A stretch of DNA of 64,000 nucleotides from Lentzea pudingi (GCF_014646255.1 NZ_BMNC01000007.1:39725-103724), one strand, 5' to 3'; counted from the stretch's first letter, positions 1-8,922 are shown. Notes: a model not told the origin generated them from the letters alone. Numbers and translations are program-made.

Positions 1-1
1 G

Positions 2-1405
2 GCCGTCGCCGACTGGTGGAAGTCGCTCAGCAAGGACCAGCAGGAAGCGCTCAAGAACACCAAGTACCAGGAGCTCGGCCAGCTCCGCGGTCTGCCCGCC
101 GACGTGCTCGACCACGCGAACCGCAAGCGGATCCCCGAGGACGTGGCGCGGTTCAACGCGGAGAAGGACCAGCTCAAACAGCAGTTGGCCGATCGTGCAC
201 GCGAACTCGGCGTCGACCCGAACTCGTCCGAGGGCCAGCGCGCGCTGCGCAACGACGCCCAGGGTTCGCAGCTGATGTCGCAGTACGACGAAGCGGCACG
301 TCGCGCGAAGAACGCGGAAGACGCGGGCCAGGCGTTGGTCACAGCGGAGAAGTTGAGCCTGGAGACCGGCAAGCAGGCGTACGTGCTGGCGTGGAGTCCT
401 GACGGGGCCGGTGCCAAGGAAGGTGCGATCGCCGTCGCGTTCGGCAACCCGGACACGGCGAAGAACGTGGCGGTGTGCGTGCCGGGCACCACGTCGACGC
501 TCAGCAGCTTCGGCCTGGACCAGGCCTCGAACCTCAGCGCGAAGATGGGCCCGGACGGCGCCGCCGTCCAGTGGCTCGGCTACGACGCGCCGGAGTTCCT
601 GCCCGGCCAGGTGAACGACCCCGCGCAGGCGATCGAGGGCGGCCAGGTCCTGGCGAAGGACGTCGAGGGCTACCGCACCACCAACCCCAACGCGCACGTC
701 ACGGTGATCGGCCACAGCTACGGCAGCACGGTCGTCGGCTACTCCGCGATGGACAACGGGCTGAAGGCGGACGACATCGTGTTCGTCGGCTCGCCGGGTG
801 TCGGGGCGTCCAACGTCGACCAGCTGTCGGCGGGCGGCGGGCACGTCTACGTCGGAGGCACCGAGCACGACCCGGTCATCCAGGCGACGAGTGGCGACTG
901 GTTCACGAAGGACGGGTCGTCGACCGGCCCCTACGACTCCTCGTTCGGCGCGAAGACGTTCGGCACGTCCGGCGAGTCGTGGATCGGGCACGCCCACTCG
1001 TCGTACTACGACAAGGACTCCGAGTCGCTCGACAACCTCGCCAAGATCGCCAACGGGGACGGCGGCAGCGTCACCGAGCAGCGCTGGCAGGACGCTCCCA
1101 CCCCGCGTGAGGTGCCCGGTTCGGACATCCCCGGGGTCGGGCCGGTCATCGACTGGGGGGTCAACACCGGCAAGGAGGTCGTCGACATGGGCGAGGACGT
1201 CTGGCGCGGTGGTGGTCAGGTCGTCGACGACATCTCGAACGGGCGCTGGGGTGACGCGGCCGGGCACGCGGTGGACACCGTCGGCGAGGTCGCGAGTGAC
1301 GCCGGTGACGTCGTGGTCGACACCGTGGGCAACGTGGTGGAGCTCGGGCGCGACGCCGTCGAGGGTGTCGGTGGCGCGATCAAGACGATCGGGTCGTGGT
1401 TCTAG
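2..1405 (+). CDS. alpha/beta hydrolase, DUF1023 family (5' end missing)
   Basis: The frame is open from base 2, so the N-terminus lies outside the window; 467 residues are visible. They begin with a helical region (VADWWKSLSKDQQEALKN, then a GLPADVLDHANR stretch) that precedes the hydrolase domain in actinobacterial DUF1023 proteins. The nucleophile elbow is GHSYGS, with the Ser codon at 716-718. Acid and His candidates lie in GTEHDP (about base 860) and GHAHSSYYD (about base 990). The last roughly 100 residues are Gly/Val/Asp-rich and look like an amphipathic tail. Known for the family: DUF1023 proteins often occur beside WXG100 and type VII secretion genes, and the substrate is unknown. The stop codon lies inside a strong hairpin shared with the convergent neighbour. 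Confidence 0.85.
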   Translation, partial: AVADWWKSLSKDQQEALKNTKYQELGQLRGLPADVLDHANRKRIPEDVARFNAEKDQLKQQLADRARELGVDPNSSEGQRALRNDAQGSQLMSQYDEAARRAKNAEDAGQALVTAEKLSLETGKQAYVLAWSPDGAGAKEGAIAVAFGNPDTAKNVAVCVPGTTSTLSSFGLDQASNLSAKMGPDGAAVQWLGYDAPEFLPGQVNDPAQAIEGGQVLAKDVEGYRTTNPNAHVTVIGHSYGSTVVGYSAMDNGLKADDIVFVGSPGVGASNVDQLSAGGGHVYVGGTEHDPVIQATSGDWFTKDGSSTGPYDSSFGAKTFGTSGESWIGHAHSSYYDKDSESLDNLAKIANGDGGSVTEQRWQDAPTPREVPGSDIPGVGPVIDWGVNTGKEVVDMGEDVWRGGGQVVDDISNGRWGDAAGHAVDTVGEVASDAGDVVVDTVGNVVELGRDAVEGVGGAIKTIGSWF

Positions 1406-1443
1406 CGCCGCGACTGGCGGAGGTGCCGGTCGCGGCGCTAGAA
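1400..1443. terminator. bidirectional terminator hairpin holding both stop codons
   Basis: Perfect 15-bp inverted repeat: left arm 1400-1414 (TTCTAGCGCCGCGAC), loop of 14 nt, right arm 1429-1443. The TAG of the hydrolase gene (1403-1405) and the TAG of the minus-strand gene (complement of 1438-1440) sit symmetrically in the two arms. One stem therefore serves two convergent genes. There is no long T-tract, as is usual in high-GC actinobacteria. Confidence 0.8.
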
Positions 1444-1815
1444 CTTCACGACCGGCAGCAGTGGTGAGAGGTCGGCTCGGGTCCCGGAGGCGGTGACCCG
1501 GGCACCGTCGAGGGCTTCGGTCCAGGCGAGGGTGCCGGTGGCCAGTTCGAGCCACGTGCGCGGGTCGGTCTCGACCACGTTCGGGGGCGTGCCGCGGGTG
1601 TGCCGGGGCCCTTCGACGCACTGCACTGCCGCGAACGGGGGAACGCGCACCTCGACGCTGCGACCGGGCGCGATCTGTTCGAGGGTGCGCAGGCTCAGCC
1701 GGACGGCGGCGGCGAGCGCGGGACGTTCTGGCTGGTCAGCCTCGCCTCGCAGCCACGGGAGCACGGCTGCCACGGCGGCTCGCATCTCGGCTGGGTCGAC
1801 GGCTTTGGCTGGCAC
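1438..1815 (-). CDS. sterol carrier family protein (Rv0807-like)
   Basis: A 125-residue protein of the small actinobacterial sterol-carrier-like family. Recognisable core: VEVRVPPFAAVQCVEGP followed by HTRGTPPNVVETDPRTW, with a hydrophobic C-terminus ending SPLLPVVKF. Mycobacterial relatives (Rv0807) sit beside purF and purM, which fits the purine-gene context here and suggests purF/purM just off the left edge. The biochemical role is not established; the SCP2-like fold implies a lipid or hydrophobic ligand. The GTG at 1815 is taken as start because it gives VPAKAVDPAEMRAAV; another in-frame GTG lies three codons upstream (1824). It diverges from the EccC-like gene at 1876. Confidence 0.75.
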   Translation of the reverse strand: MPAKAVDPAEMRAAVAAVLPWLRGEADQPERPALAAAVRLSLRTLEQIAPGRSVEVRVPPFAAVQCVEGPRHTRGTPPNVVETDPRTWLELATGTLAWTEALDGARVTASGTRADLSPLLPVVKF

Positions 1816-1861
1816 GTCCCCCACATTAGCGAAGGGGCAGCGGCGCTCCCGGCGCTGTTGG

Positions 1862-1867
1862 TATACC
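1862..1867 (+). promoter_or_regulatory. possible -10 element of a leaderless transcript
   Basis: TATACC lies 8 nt before the GTG start at 1876, and no Shine-Dalgarno sequence is visible. The spacing would put transcription start at or next to the start codon, as in leaderless actinobacterial mRNAs. No convincing -35 was found. Confidence 0.3.
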
Positions 1868-1875
1868 TCTGGGCT

Positions 1876-3408
1876 GTGATCAGGAACTTCGCCGTCGTCG
1901 GTCCCGGGCAGGCGACCAGGGAACGGCTGACGGCGGCTCTGGCGGCGGCACCGGACATCTCGGTGTACCGGATCGGGCGCGGCGCGGACCCGTTGCCCGT
2001 GTCCGCGACCTTCGACCCGGCGGACGAGCCGGGGTGCCGCAGCCTGCTGGACTGGTTCGAACGCGGTGCGCCGTCGGGCGCGGTGCTGCTGATGGACGAC
2101 TGGGAGCTGTGCTCCGGCCTCGACCCTGCGCTGGACCGGACCGTCGAGTGGATCGCCGCGTTCGGGCCGGCGCGCGGCGTGCAGGTCGTCGTCACGGCGC
2201 GGAGGTGGTCGGAGGTGCCCGACCGGCTGCGCAGGCACCTGCACGGCGAGGCCACGGACTTCCTGGCGCTGCACGAGATCGAACCCGACCTGAGCAACAA
2301 GTACCAGCGCCACGACCTCCGGGCGGCCATCGGCGCCGACACCCGCGGCTGGCCGGTGTACGTGGACGTCAACGGGACCCTAGCCGCCTGCCTGGCCCCG
2401 CCCGCGGAACGCGAGCAGAAGCTGTTGAGCGCGTTGCTGGGCCTCATGGTCACGCACTCGTCGACGGACCTGAACTTCGCTCTCTTCGACATGAAGAGCG
2501 TCGGGTTGTTCGACGGTCTGGAGGCGGCGCCGCACGTGGCGTGCGCGTTCACGGGCGAGGACGACGACGAGGTGCTCCAGCAGTTCCACACCGGCCTGTC
2601 CGGCGAGCTCGACCGCCGACGCCGGCTCAAGCAGACCGGTGAGCCCTTCCCCGCCCTCATGGTCTGCGTGGACAGCCCCGAGGCGCTGGTGGAACGGCAC
2701 CCCGGTTACCGCGGCCTCCTGCAGTCCCTCAGCGGGGCGGGTCAGGAGCTCGGCGTCCACCTGCTCTACTCCGGTGACCGGCTGGCGGCGGCCCCGCCGG
2801 CGCAGATCCCCGCCTGGCCGGCCGCGGTCGCGCCGTACGACCTCGAGGAGTGGGCCGAGGTCCTGCCACCGGCGCTGGCCGGCACCTGTCCGCCCGCGCA
2901 CGTGCTCGCCCTGCCTCCGCCCGGCGCCTTCCAGTCCACCCAGAAGCTCACCCTGCCGCCACGACCGTCCACTTCGGACCTGAGGCTGGCCGCGCTGCCG
3001 CCGGGCGCCATCGGCCTGGTGGGCCTGCCCTTCGAACAACACCGCGACGTCCTGGTGCCCGACTTCACCCGGGAACTGCGCCACGGCGCCATCGTCGGCA
3101 AGCCGGGCACGGGCAAGAGCACGACGCTGCGCACACTCAGGGCGGTGCTCCGCGATCCGGAGCGCTACCAGCTCCTCGACGGCCCCGGCGAGCCGCTCGA
3201 CCCGCAGCGCCACATCGTCGTGACCGCTCGCACGTGGGACCAGGTGCCGCCGTTCATCCGCAACAGCCTGGCGTTCGCCGTCGAGTTCCGCCTGGACGAC
3301 CCGGCCACGTCGCTGGTCGACCCCGACCAGGCCGCCCGCGTGCCGGACCGGCCCGGCTTCGGCCTCTCCCTGCCCGGCCGCCTCCCCGCGCAGATCGCGC
3401 TGCCGTGA
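1876..3408 (+). CDS. EccC-like protein A with mostly degenerate ATPase modules
   Basis: 510 residues resembling rearranged pieces of the T7SS FtsK/SpoIIIE-type ATPase EccC. Module order: (1) residues about 1-130, like the end of an EccC ATPase domain, with VVGPGQATRER where a P-loop would be and LLMDDWELCSG as a Walker-B-like strand; (2) about 150-340, with the EccC signature shape (GWPVYVDVN, LGLMVTHSSTDLNFALFDMK, ELGVHLLYSGDRL), but the P-loop is replaced by APPAEREQKLL and the Walker-B acidic pair is LMVCVDSPEAL; (3) about 380-510, with an intact Walker A GKPGTGKST after IGLVGLPFEQ. A canonical EccC has transmembrane helices and three ATPase domains; no TM segment is seen here. The stop overlaps the next start (GTGA). 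I infer a regulatory or scaffold paralogue rather than the export motor. Confidence 0.6.
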   Translation: MIRNFAVVGPGQATRERLTAALAAAPDISVYRIGRGADPLPVSATFDPADEPGCRSLLDWFERGAPSGAVLLMDDWELCSGLDPALDRTVEWIAAFGPARGVQVVVTARRWSEVPDRLRRHLHGEATDFLALHEIEPDLSNKYQRHDLRAAIGADTRGWPVYVDVNGTLAACLAPPAEREQKLLSALLGLMVTHSSTDLNFALFDMKSVGLFDGLEAAPHVACAFTGEDDDEVLQQFHTGLSGELDRRRRLKQTGEPFPALMVCVDSPEALVERHPGYRGLLQSLSGAGQELGVHLLYSGDRLAAAPPAQIPAWPAAVAPYDLEEWAEVLPPALAGTCPPAHVLALPPPGAFQSTQKLTLPPRPSTSDLRLAALPPGAIGLVGLPFEQHRDVLVPDFTRELRHGAIVGKPGTGKSTTLRTLRAVLRDPERYQLLDGPGEPLDPQRHIVVTARTWDQVPPFIRNSLAFAVEFRLDDPATSLVDPDQAARVPDRPGFGLSLPGRLPAQIALP

Positions 3409-5099
3409 ACCACCTCGCGCTCATCGGACCGCCCGGCCTCGTCGCCCGGCGAATCGCCGCGCTGCAAGGGGTCTACCGCATCGGCAGGGGAGACGCGGCC
3501 GGTGTCGCGGTGAGCTTCGAGCCCGGTGACGAGCGGCGGCGGCAGAACCTGCTGGCGTGGTTCGAACGTGGGGCCGAGCCCGGTGCGACACTGCTGATCG
3601 ACGACTGGAAGTACTGCGCCGCAGAGGATCCCGGGCTGACCGACGTGGTCCGGTGGATCGCGGCGGCCTCGTGGAACGTGCGGGTGATCGTCACCGCGCG
3701 GGCGGTGGACGAGCTGCCGGAGCGGGTGCCGCTGCGGGTCGAGGTGCTGGACTTCCTTGCGCTGCAAGGGTTGCGGCGGTTCACCAAGGCCCTCGCGTGG
3801 AAGGGGCGGTGGTGGAAGGTCCCGGCCGGTGTCGACTCGAACGGCGTGCCGGTGGTCGTGGAGCTGACGCACTTCGCGGACGGGAAGTGGCGCACGGGAA
3901 CGCACCTGAGCGTCACGTCGCCGGACGCGTTCCGCAGTGTGGTGCTGGGCCTGATGACCACGCACTCGCCCAAGTTGTTCCAGGCGGTCTTCATCGACGC
4001 GCACGACTCGGACGTGTTCGACGGACTCGACCAGGCACCGCACGTGCTGGCCCGCCATCGGCACGCGGCACGTGATCCGCAGCAGATCGCGGACCTGCTG
4101 GTCGCGGAGTCGGAGCGGCGGCTCGAAGTCGTCGGCAACACGTGGACCGTCTTCGACCACCGCGGCTTCGACCAGGTGTTGCCGCAGCTCCTGGTGTGCG
4201 TCAGCGGGTTCTCCGAAATCGGGGAGGCGGCGTTCGCCACCATCGCGGCGGACGTCGGGAAGTCCGGGATGCAGCTCCTGCTCGACGGCCCGAGCGGCTT
4301 GGCGGACCTGGTGGTCGACGACTGTGCGGCGCCCGCGAACCTCGACGAGATGGCGAGCTCGTTGCCGCTGCTGATGCACGCAGAGGAACCCGCACCGGAC
4401 TTCTTCGCCCTGCACGAGATGCCGAACAGGCATGTGTGGAAGCCACGCCCGGTCAGGTTGCAGTACCGGGTTCCGGTGGGTGTGGACGAGTTCGGGCAGC
4501 CGGTCGAGATCGACCTGAAGTCCAAGCACCTGCAAGACGGGATGGGGCCGCACGGCGAGGTCGTAGCGCCGGACGACCGACGGGCGGAAGGCATCCGCGC
4601 GCTGGTTCTCGGGCAGCTGGCACGGCATTCACCGGACGAGCTGGAAGTGGTTCTCATCGACTTCCACGGCAACGGGGTGTTCGCGGGCATCGACGGCGCA
4701 CCGCACGTGCGGCACGGCATCGTGGACCTCCTGGAGGACCACGAACAGCGCACAAGAACGTTGGCGCACAACAACTTCCGGAACATCTGGGAGTACCGCG
4801 CCGCCGGACTCGTCCTGCCCGAACTGCTGATCTGCGTCGACGGCGTGCACGGACTCCTGGAAGCACGCCCGGAGTTCAAGGAGGTCCTGCAGACGTTGGC
4901 CACGGCGGGACGGACCTACGGGCAGCACCTCCTGCTGTCCGACGTGACGCCGGGCGAGCACGGGTCGTATCGGCTGGAGCTCACCGAACAGGGCTGGGCG
5001 CGCAGGATCGGCAGGTCGGTGGAGAGGGTCGTGCTCCCCACCGACCTCAACGACGTGGCGTGGTCGTTGCCCGTGGCGATGGCGATGACTAGCTCATGA
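3405..5099 (+). CDS. EccC-like protein B, no Walker A (pseudo-ATPase)
   Basis: 564 residues, translationally coupled to the gene before it (GTGA overlap) and clearly its paralogue: both have YRIGRG, a WFERG segment and a (M/I)DDW strand near the N-terminus. Two further EccC-type modules follow. In the first, LGLMTTHSPKLFQAVFIDAHDSD is preceded by GTHLSVTSPDAFRS instead of a P-loop. In the second, GVDEFGQPVEIDLKS and DGMGPHGEVVA keep the EccC lead-in, but the GATGSGKSE-type loop is replaced by APDDRRAEG. The Walker-B sites read LLVCVSGFSEI and LLICVDGVHGLL, lacking the usual D-E pair. ATP hydrolysis is therefore unlikely. Its 3' end overlaps the convergent beta-helix gene by 6 bp. Confidence 0.6.
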   Translation: MNHLALIGPPGLVARRIAALQGVYRIGRGDAAGVAVSFEPGDERRRQNLLAWFERGAEPGATLLIDDWKYCAAEDPGLTDVVRWIAAASWNVRVIVTARAVDELPERVPLRVEVLDFLALQGLRRFTKALAWKGRWWKVPAGVDSNGVPVVVELTHFADGKWRTGTHLSVTSPDAFRSVVLGLMTTHSPKLFQAVFIDAHDSDVFDGLDQAPHVLARHRHAARDPQQIADLLVAESERRLEVVGNTWTVFDHRGFDQVLPQLLVCVSGFSEIGEAAFATIAADVGKSGMQLLLDGPSGLADLVVDDCAAPANLDEMASSLPLLMHAEEPAPDFFALHEMPNRHVWKPRPVRLQYRVPVGVDEFGQPVEIDLKSKHLQDGMGPHGEVVAPDDRRAEGIRALVLGQLARHSPDELEVVLIDFHGNGVFAGIDGAPHVRHGIVDLLEDHEQRTRTLAHNNFRNIWEYRAAGLVLPELLICVDGVHGLLEARPEFKEVLQTLATAGRTYGQHLLLSDVTPGEHGSYRLELTEQGWARRIGRSVERVVLPTDLNDVAWSLPVAMAMTSS

Positions 5100-6752
5100 G
5101 CGACGTAGCTTCCGTTGTGCGTCATAGAGGTTGCGTGGCGTGACGCTGGTGGTGCCGTAGAGCTCCAGGCGGGAGTTCAGCTCGCCGGCGAAGTCCGGCT
5201 TGTCGATCTGGCCGAAGTCGCGGACCTCGGAGATCGCGACGGTCGCGCTGCACGGCGCCACCTGGTCGATGCGGACGTTGCCGGCGCGCTGGTTGGTGAC
5301 GGTGACGTTCCAGTGCGCGAAACGGGCGCCGTACAACGGTCCCGCGTTCGCGCTGCCGCCGTGCGCGCCGACGTTGTTGATGGTGATCTCGGTGCGGACG
5401 TTGGCGAACGGCAAGCCGCGGTGGGTGTCGAAGACGTCGTGGTCCATACGGCCGCGGGTCCAGACGTTGCCGCACGACAGGCCTTCGACGTTGAGGCCGT
5501 GGTTGCCGGCGCCCGCCTGCGAGGGTTCGGACGGCGCCTCGATCACGAAGCCGTCGGTCAGGTTGTCGTGGGACTGCTCCCGCACGGCGTACGCGTGGTG
5601 GTGGCCGCGGCCGGACACCCGCGTGTTCAGCAGCGAGACTCCCTTGGAGGACACGAGGAGGAAGCCGTTGTCGACGTCCTGGACGTGGACGTCGTCGGCC
5701 CAGCAGTCCCACGCGCACTGGAACGCGACACCGTTGTACCCCTTGTCCAGCAGGTGCTTCGGCGTCGGCACCTTGAACATCTCGATCTTGACGCCCTCGA
5801 CGCCGGCTCCCGTGATCACCGGGGCCATCGTGGTCAGGCGGGCCTTCCACTCCGGGCGGATTTCCAGCGGCAACGGCTGCGCGAGCTTGACCCTGTTGCC
5901 GCGCACCCACTCCACGCGCACCGGCCACAGGAACGGGAAGTACGACAGGAGCTTGTCCTTGTCGTCCCACCTGTAGGTGGCGGTCCCCGGGACGTCGCCG
6001 CACATGTGCTTGGGCAGCGAGTAGTTCGCGTCGTCGAGTCGCAGCAGCACGCGCTGGCCCGGTCGCAGCGACCGTCCGTTCTCGACGGTCACGACGAACG
6101 AGCCCCGTGCGGCAGAGCCCGTCACGTTCGTCAGCGTCGAGCCCTGCTCCAGCTCGTTGCCCGTCCAGCCCTCGAACGGCCACTTCTTCGCCTTGATCGC
6201 GTCCACCAGCGGCTGGTAGCGGTCGCGGTGGCAGACCCAGACCAGGCCGCCCGACCAGCTCCACGCCGAGTTCTCCGAGCCGTACCGGCTGCGGTTGATG
6301 CCGACGATCTCCTCCAGCGACCGGGACGCGTAGAAGGTCGTCTTCGAGCTGCCCGCGCCACGCAGCACCACGTTGTCGTAGCCGATGCGGACGATGTCGT
6401 CGATGCGGTACCGGCCCGGTGGCACGTAGACGGTGCCGCCGCCCAGCCTGCCGACGAACTCGACCGCCTTGTTGATCGCGGCGGAGGCGTCGGCCGAGCC
6501 GTCACGCCGGGCGCCGAAGAAGAGGACGTTCGCGAGGACCGGGCGGCGGGCGGGCTTCTCACCCGTGCGGTAGCCGGCGTAGGCGATGTTGGGGATCTGC
6601 GGGTGGTTGTACGGGTTGGCAACGAACTCCTGCCACAACGAAGCCGAGGACTGCGCGGAGGCAGTCCCCGTCATCATTGACGTCCCGACCACCGCAACCC
6701 CTGTAGCCAGCAGGAATTGCCTGCGCCCGAAAGCGTTGGTGTCGATGCTCAT
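5094..6752 (-). CDS. secreted right-handed beta-helix protein (pectate-lyase-like), Tat signal
   Basis: 552 residues. The N-terminus FGRRQFLLATG is a twin-arginine motif followed by a hydrophobic stretch and a likely signal-peptidase site after TASAQ. The body starts with NVLFFGARRDGSADASAAIN and GGGTVYVPPGRYRIDD, the typical opening of pectate_lyase_3-type beta-helix proteins. Later come GVKIEMF, DCWADDVHVQDVDNGF and GRGHHHAYAVREQ coils. A polysaccharide lyase or hydrolase role is plausible, but the catalytic residues cannot be assigned, so the substrate is unknown. GGAG lies 8 nt before the ATG at 6752. It is convergent with the EccC-like gene. Confidence 0.75.
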   Translation of the reverse strand: MSIDTNAFGRRQFLLATGVAVVGTSMMTGTASAQSSASLWQEFVANPYNHPQIPNIAYAGYRTGEKPARRPVLANVLFFGARRDGSADASAAINKAVEFVGRLGGGTVYVPPGRYRIDDIVRIGYDNVVLRGAGSSKTTFYASRSLEEIVGINRSRYGSENSAWSWSGGLVWVCHRDRYQPLVDAIKAKKWPFEGWTGNELEQGSTLTNVTGSAARGSFVVTVENGRSLRPGQRVLLRLDDANYSLPKHMCGDVPGTATYRWDDKDKLLSYFPFLWPVRVEWVRGNRVKLAQPLPLEIRPEWKARLTTMAPVITGAGVEGVKIEMFKVPTPKHLLDKGYNGVAFQCAWDCWADDVHVQDVDNGFLLVSSKGVSLLNTRVSGRGHHHAYAVREQSHDNLTDGFVIEAPSEPSQAGAGNHGLNVEGLSCGNVWTRGRMDHDVFDTHRGLPFANVRTEITINNVGAHGGSANAGPLYGARFAHWNVTVTNQRAGNVRIDQVAPCSATVAISEVRDFGQIDKPDFAGELNSRLELYGTTSVTPRNLYDAQRKLRRS

Positions 6753-6808
6753 TTCGCCGTCTCCAAGGGGTCTTGGCCACGGCGGCGGTGGTCAGATCAA
6801 ACCAGACG

Positions 6809-7615
6809 TCAGGCTCCTGCGGAACGCATTGCCTCGGAGATCAGCTCGTCGACCTGGTGCATCATCCGGCGCGCGTCGGTCGGCGTGAACGTGCTCCACG
6901 GCGGCTGACCGTTCGACGACTTGCGTTGCTGCAGGTAGCGGCCCTCTTCGGTGTCGAAGAACGCGACCACGCGCTCGGGACGCCAGCGCTTGCCGTACTT
7001 GTCCCGGGCCGCGGCGCCGAAGTTCCCGGTGTGCACGACGTCGGTGAACATCTTCACCAGCGCCTTCGCATCGTCCTCGCGCAGCCCGATGCTCCGGAAC
7101 GCGGCGTCCATCGACTTCGGCGAACCGTCCGTCCGCGCGATCGCCTTCTCGATGTCCGCGCTCGGCAACGTCACCGACAGACCCGTGCCGGCGGGGTGGG
7201 CGGGCAGCACCGACAGCACCGCCGAGGCGAGCCCGGAGCCCGCCCACGGCTGGAGTGTCAGCTGGTCGTCCCGCAACGTCGCCAGCGCGCCCCAGTCGCC
7301 GTTCGCGACGGCGAGGACGCGCAGGCTGTGGCCGAGCCAGAGGCGGCCGTCCGCCTCCCGCTCGGGCTTCACGAACATGCGCAGGAGCCCGTCCAGCTCG
7401 GACGAGAGCCCGCGCGAGTTGCCCAGGCGCCGGTGGTCCAACTGCTGGTAGACGCGGTTCTCGAGCTGGATGCGCTCGTCCCGCGTCTTGCCGGGGGTGG
7501 GAACCTTCAGGAGCAGCGGCATGGGGCCGACGGCCATCCGTTCCCACAGCACGTCGAACTCCTCGGCGGAGAGGGTGATCGGCTCCCTCTCCGCCGGTGC
7601 GCCGAACAGGCTCAC
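6809..7615 (-). CDS. EspG-family T7SS chaperone 1
   Basis: 268 residues matching the EspG (ESX secretion-associated) family: N-terminal ITLSAEEFDVLWERM, central strands and helices, and a C-terminal segment GRYLQQRKSSNGQPPWSTFTP followed by a helix ending the protein. EspG proteins bind cognate PE-PPE heterodimers in the cytosol and keep them soluble before export. The GTG start overlaps the stop of the PPE-like gene (GTGA), so chaperone and client are translationally coupled. Confidence 0.85.
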   Translation of the reverse strand: MSLFGAPAEREPITLSAEEFDVLWERMAVGPMPLLLKVPTPGKTRDERIQLENRVYQQLDHRRLGNSRGLSSELDGLLRMFVKPEREADGRLWLGHSLRVLAVANGDWGALATLRDDQLTLQPWAGSGLASAVLSVLPAHPAGTGLSVTLPSADIEKAIARTDGSPKSMDAAFRSIGLREDDAKALVKMFTDVVHTGNFGAAARDKYGKRWRPERVVAFFDTEEGRYLQQRKSSNGQPPWSTFTPTDARRMMHQVDELISEAMRSAGA

Positions 7616-8907
7616 TCCGGCAAGCCGCCGATGACCGGCGGCGCGACCATGCGCTCGTCGCCGAACACGTCGTCGGTCTCGACCAGGTAGTCGGCCGCCT
7701 TGTGCTCGATGTCGTCCTCGCCGTCGCCCTTCTGGCCGGCCGCGCCGCCACCGGCACCCATGCCGGCCGCGCCGCCCTTGCCGCCACCAGCGGCTCCGGC
7801 ACCACCACCAGCGGCACCACCACCAGCGGCACCGCCGCGCAACGCGTCAGGACCGGAACCCAGGCCGGACATGCCGCCGGGCATGGCACCGGGCTTCATC
7901 GCGCCCTGCTGGCCGGACGAGCCGAGCGAGCCGGACATCGGCCCGAACGTCTTGCCACCGCCGCCACCGAGCTGACCGCCACGAACGCTGTTGGAGCCGC
8001 CGGGGCCACCGGGACCACCGCCGGGACCGCCCGTGCCGGGACGCGTGAACACCGGACCGCCGGGAAGCGGCGTCGAGGTGGGAGGCGGCGTCGGCGTGGG
8101 CAGGTTGGTGGGCGGCGGGGTGTGCGTGGGAGGCGGCGTCGTCGTCGGAGGCTGCGTCCACGAGGTGTGCGTGTTGTCGGTCGGCGGAGGCGTCCAGCCG
8201 GTCGAGACCTGCTGTTGCGGCGTCGGGGTCGGCGTGCCGGTCGACCACGACGGGGTCGTCGAGCCGGTGCCGGTCGGTGCGCCGGAGCCGATCTGCGAGT
8301 AACCGGCCCGCGTGCTGCCCGTGCCCGTGTCGGCCGGAGGCGGCGTGTCGATCACGACCTGCGGCGGCGTCGGGAAGTCGCCGAGCGTCGAGGAGTTCCA
8401 GCGGCTGTCCGACTGGTAGTTCTCCATGACCTTGACGGCCTGGGCGGCGGCGTTGTCCGCGGCGGCTTCCTGCCGCTCGTGGTCCTGCTGCTGGCCGATG
8501 ACGTGCGCCATGCCGGCCGGACCGGTCAGCGCGCCACCGGCGTAGTCGAGGAAGCCGGGCTTCTCGGTCGTGACGGGGACGACCTCGGGCATCTTCTTGC
8601 GCGCCTCGGCGATGTACTCGCCCTGCAGTCGCGCGGAGGACTCCATGGTCGTCGCGCCGGACTCGGCGAAACCGGCCCACTCGGCCAGCGGCGACAACGC
8701 GCCCTTGGCGGCGTCGGCGGCGTCGGACTCCCAGTCCGCGCCCATCTTGGTCAGACCGGTGTGCAGGTCGGCGTCGATCTGGGCGAGCGTCGCGGCGATC
8801 TGCTTCCAGCCGGCCTCGACCGGGATGGAGGCGGAGACGCCGGGACCAGAGTTGATCATCTTGTACAGCTCGGGGTGCGCGTACCCCTGGAAGCGGTGGT
8901 CAGTCAT
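7612..8907 (-). CDS. PPE-like T7SS substrate 1, proline/glycine-rich
   Basis: 431 residues. The first about 150 form an alpha-helical PPE/WXG-like domain (GYAHPELYKMINSGPG; a W in MGADWESDAADAAKG at the helix turn). Then come a long Thr/Pro-rich region (repeated TPPPT runs, about residues 180-290) and a Gly/Ala-rich region. The C-terminal tail reads ETDDVFGDERMVAPPVIG and closely parallels the tail of the second PPE-like protein of this window (43015-44325). It sits between a PE-like gene (15 bp upstream) and EspG (4-bp overlap), the standard order for a co-exported pair. Low-complexity DNA here gives many false antisense reading frames. Confidence 0.8.
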   Translation of the reverse strand: MTDHRFQGYAHPELYKMINSGPGVSASIPVEAGWKQIAATLAQIDADLHTGLTKMGADWESDAADAAKGALSPLAEWAGFAESGATTMESSARLQGEYIAEARKKMPEVVPVTTEKPGFLDYAGGALTGPAGMAHVIGQQQDHERQEAAADNAAAQAVKVMENYQSDSRWNSSTLGDFPTPPQVVIDTPPPADTGTGSTRAGYSQIGSGAPTGTGSTTPSWSTGTPTPTPQQQVSTGWTPPPTDNTHTSWTQPPTTTPPPTHTPPPTNLPTPTPPPTSTPLPGGPVFTRPGTGGPGGGPGGPGGSNSVRGGQLGGGGGKTFGPMSGSLGSSGQQGAMKPGAMPGGMSGLGSGPDALRGGAAGGGAAGGGAGAAGGGKGGAAGMGAGGGAAGQKGDGEDDIEHKAADYLVETDDVFGDERMVAPPVIGGLPE

Positions 8908-8922
8908 CGGTCAGTCCCCCTC

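Noticed and set aside
5115..6680. 521-codon open frame antisense to the beta-helix gene
   Set aside because: Composition of an antisense shadow; the minus-strand gene has a Tat signal and domain structure.
7700..8330. Short tandem repeats suggesting a CRISPR array
   Set aside because: They encode Thr/Pro- and Gly-rich linkers of the PPE-like protein in frame; no regular repeat-spacer spacing.
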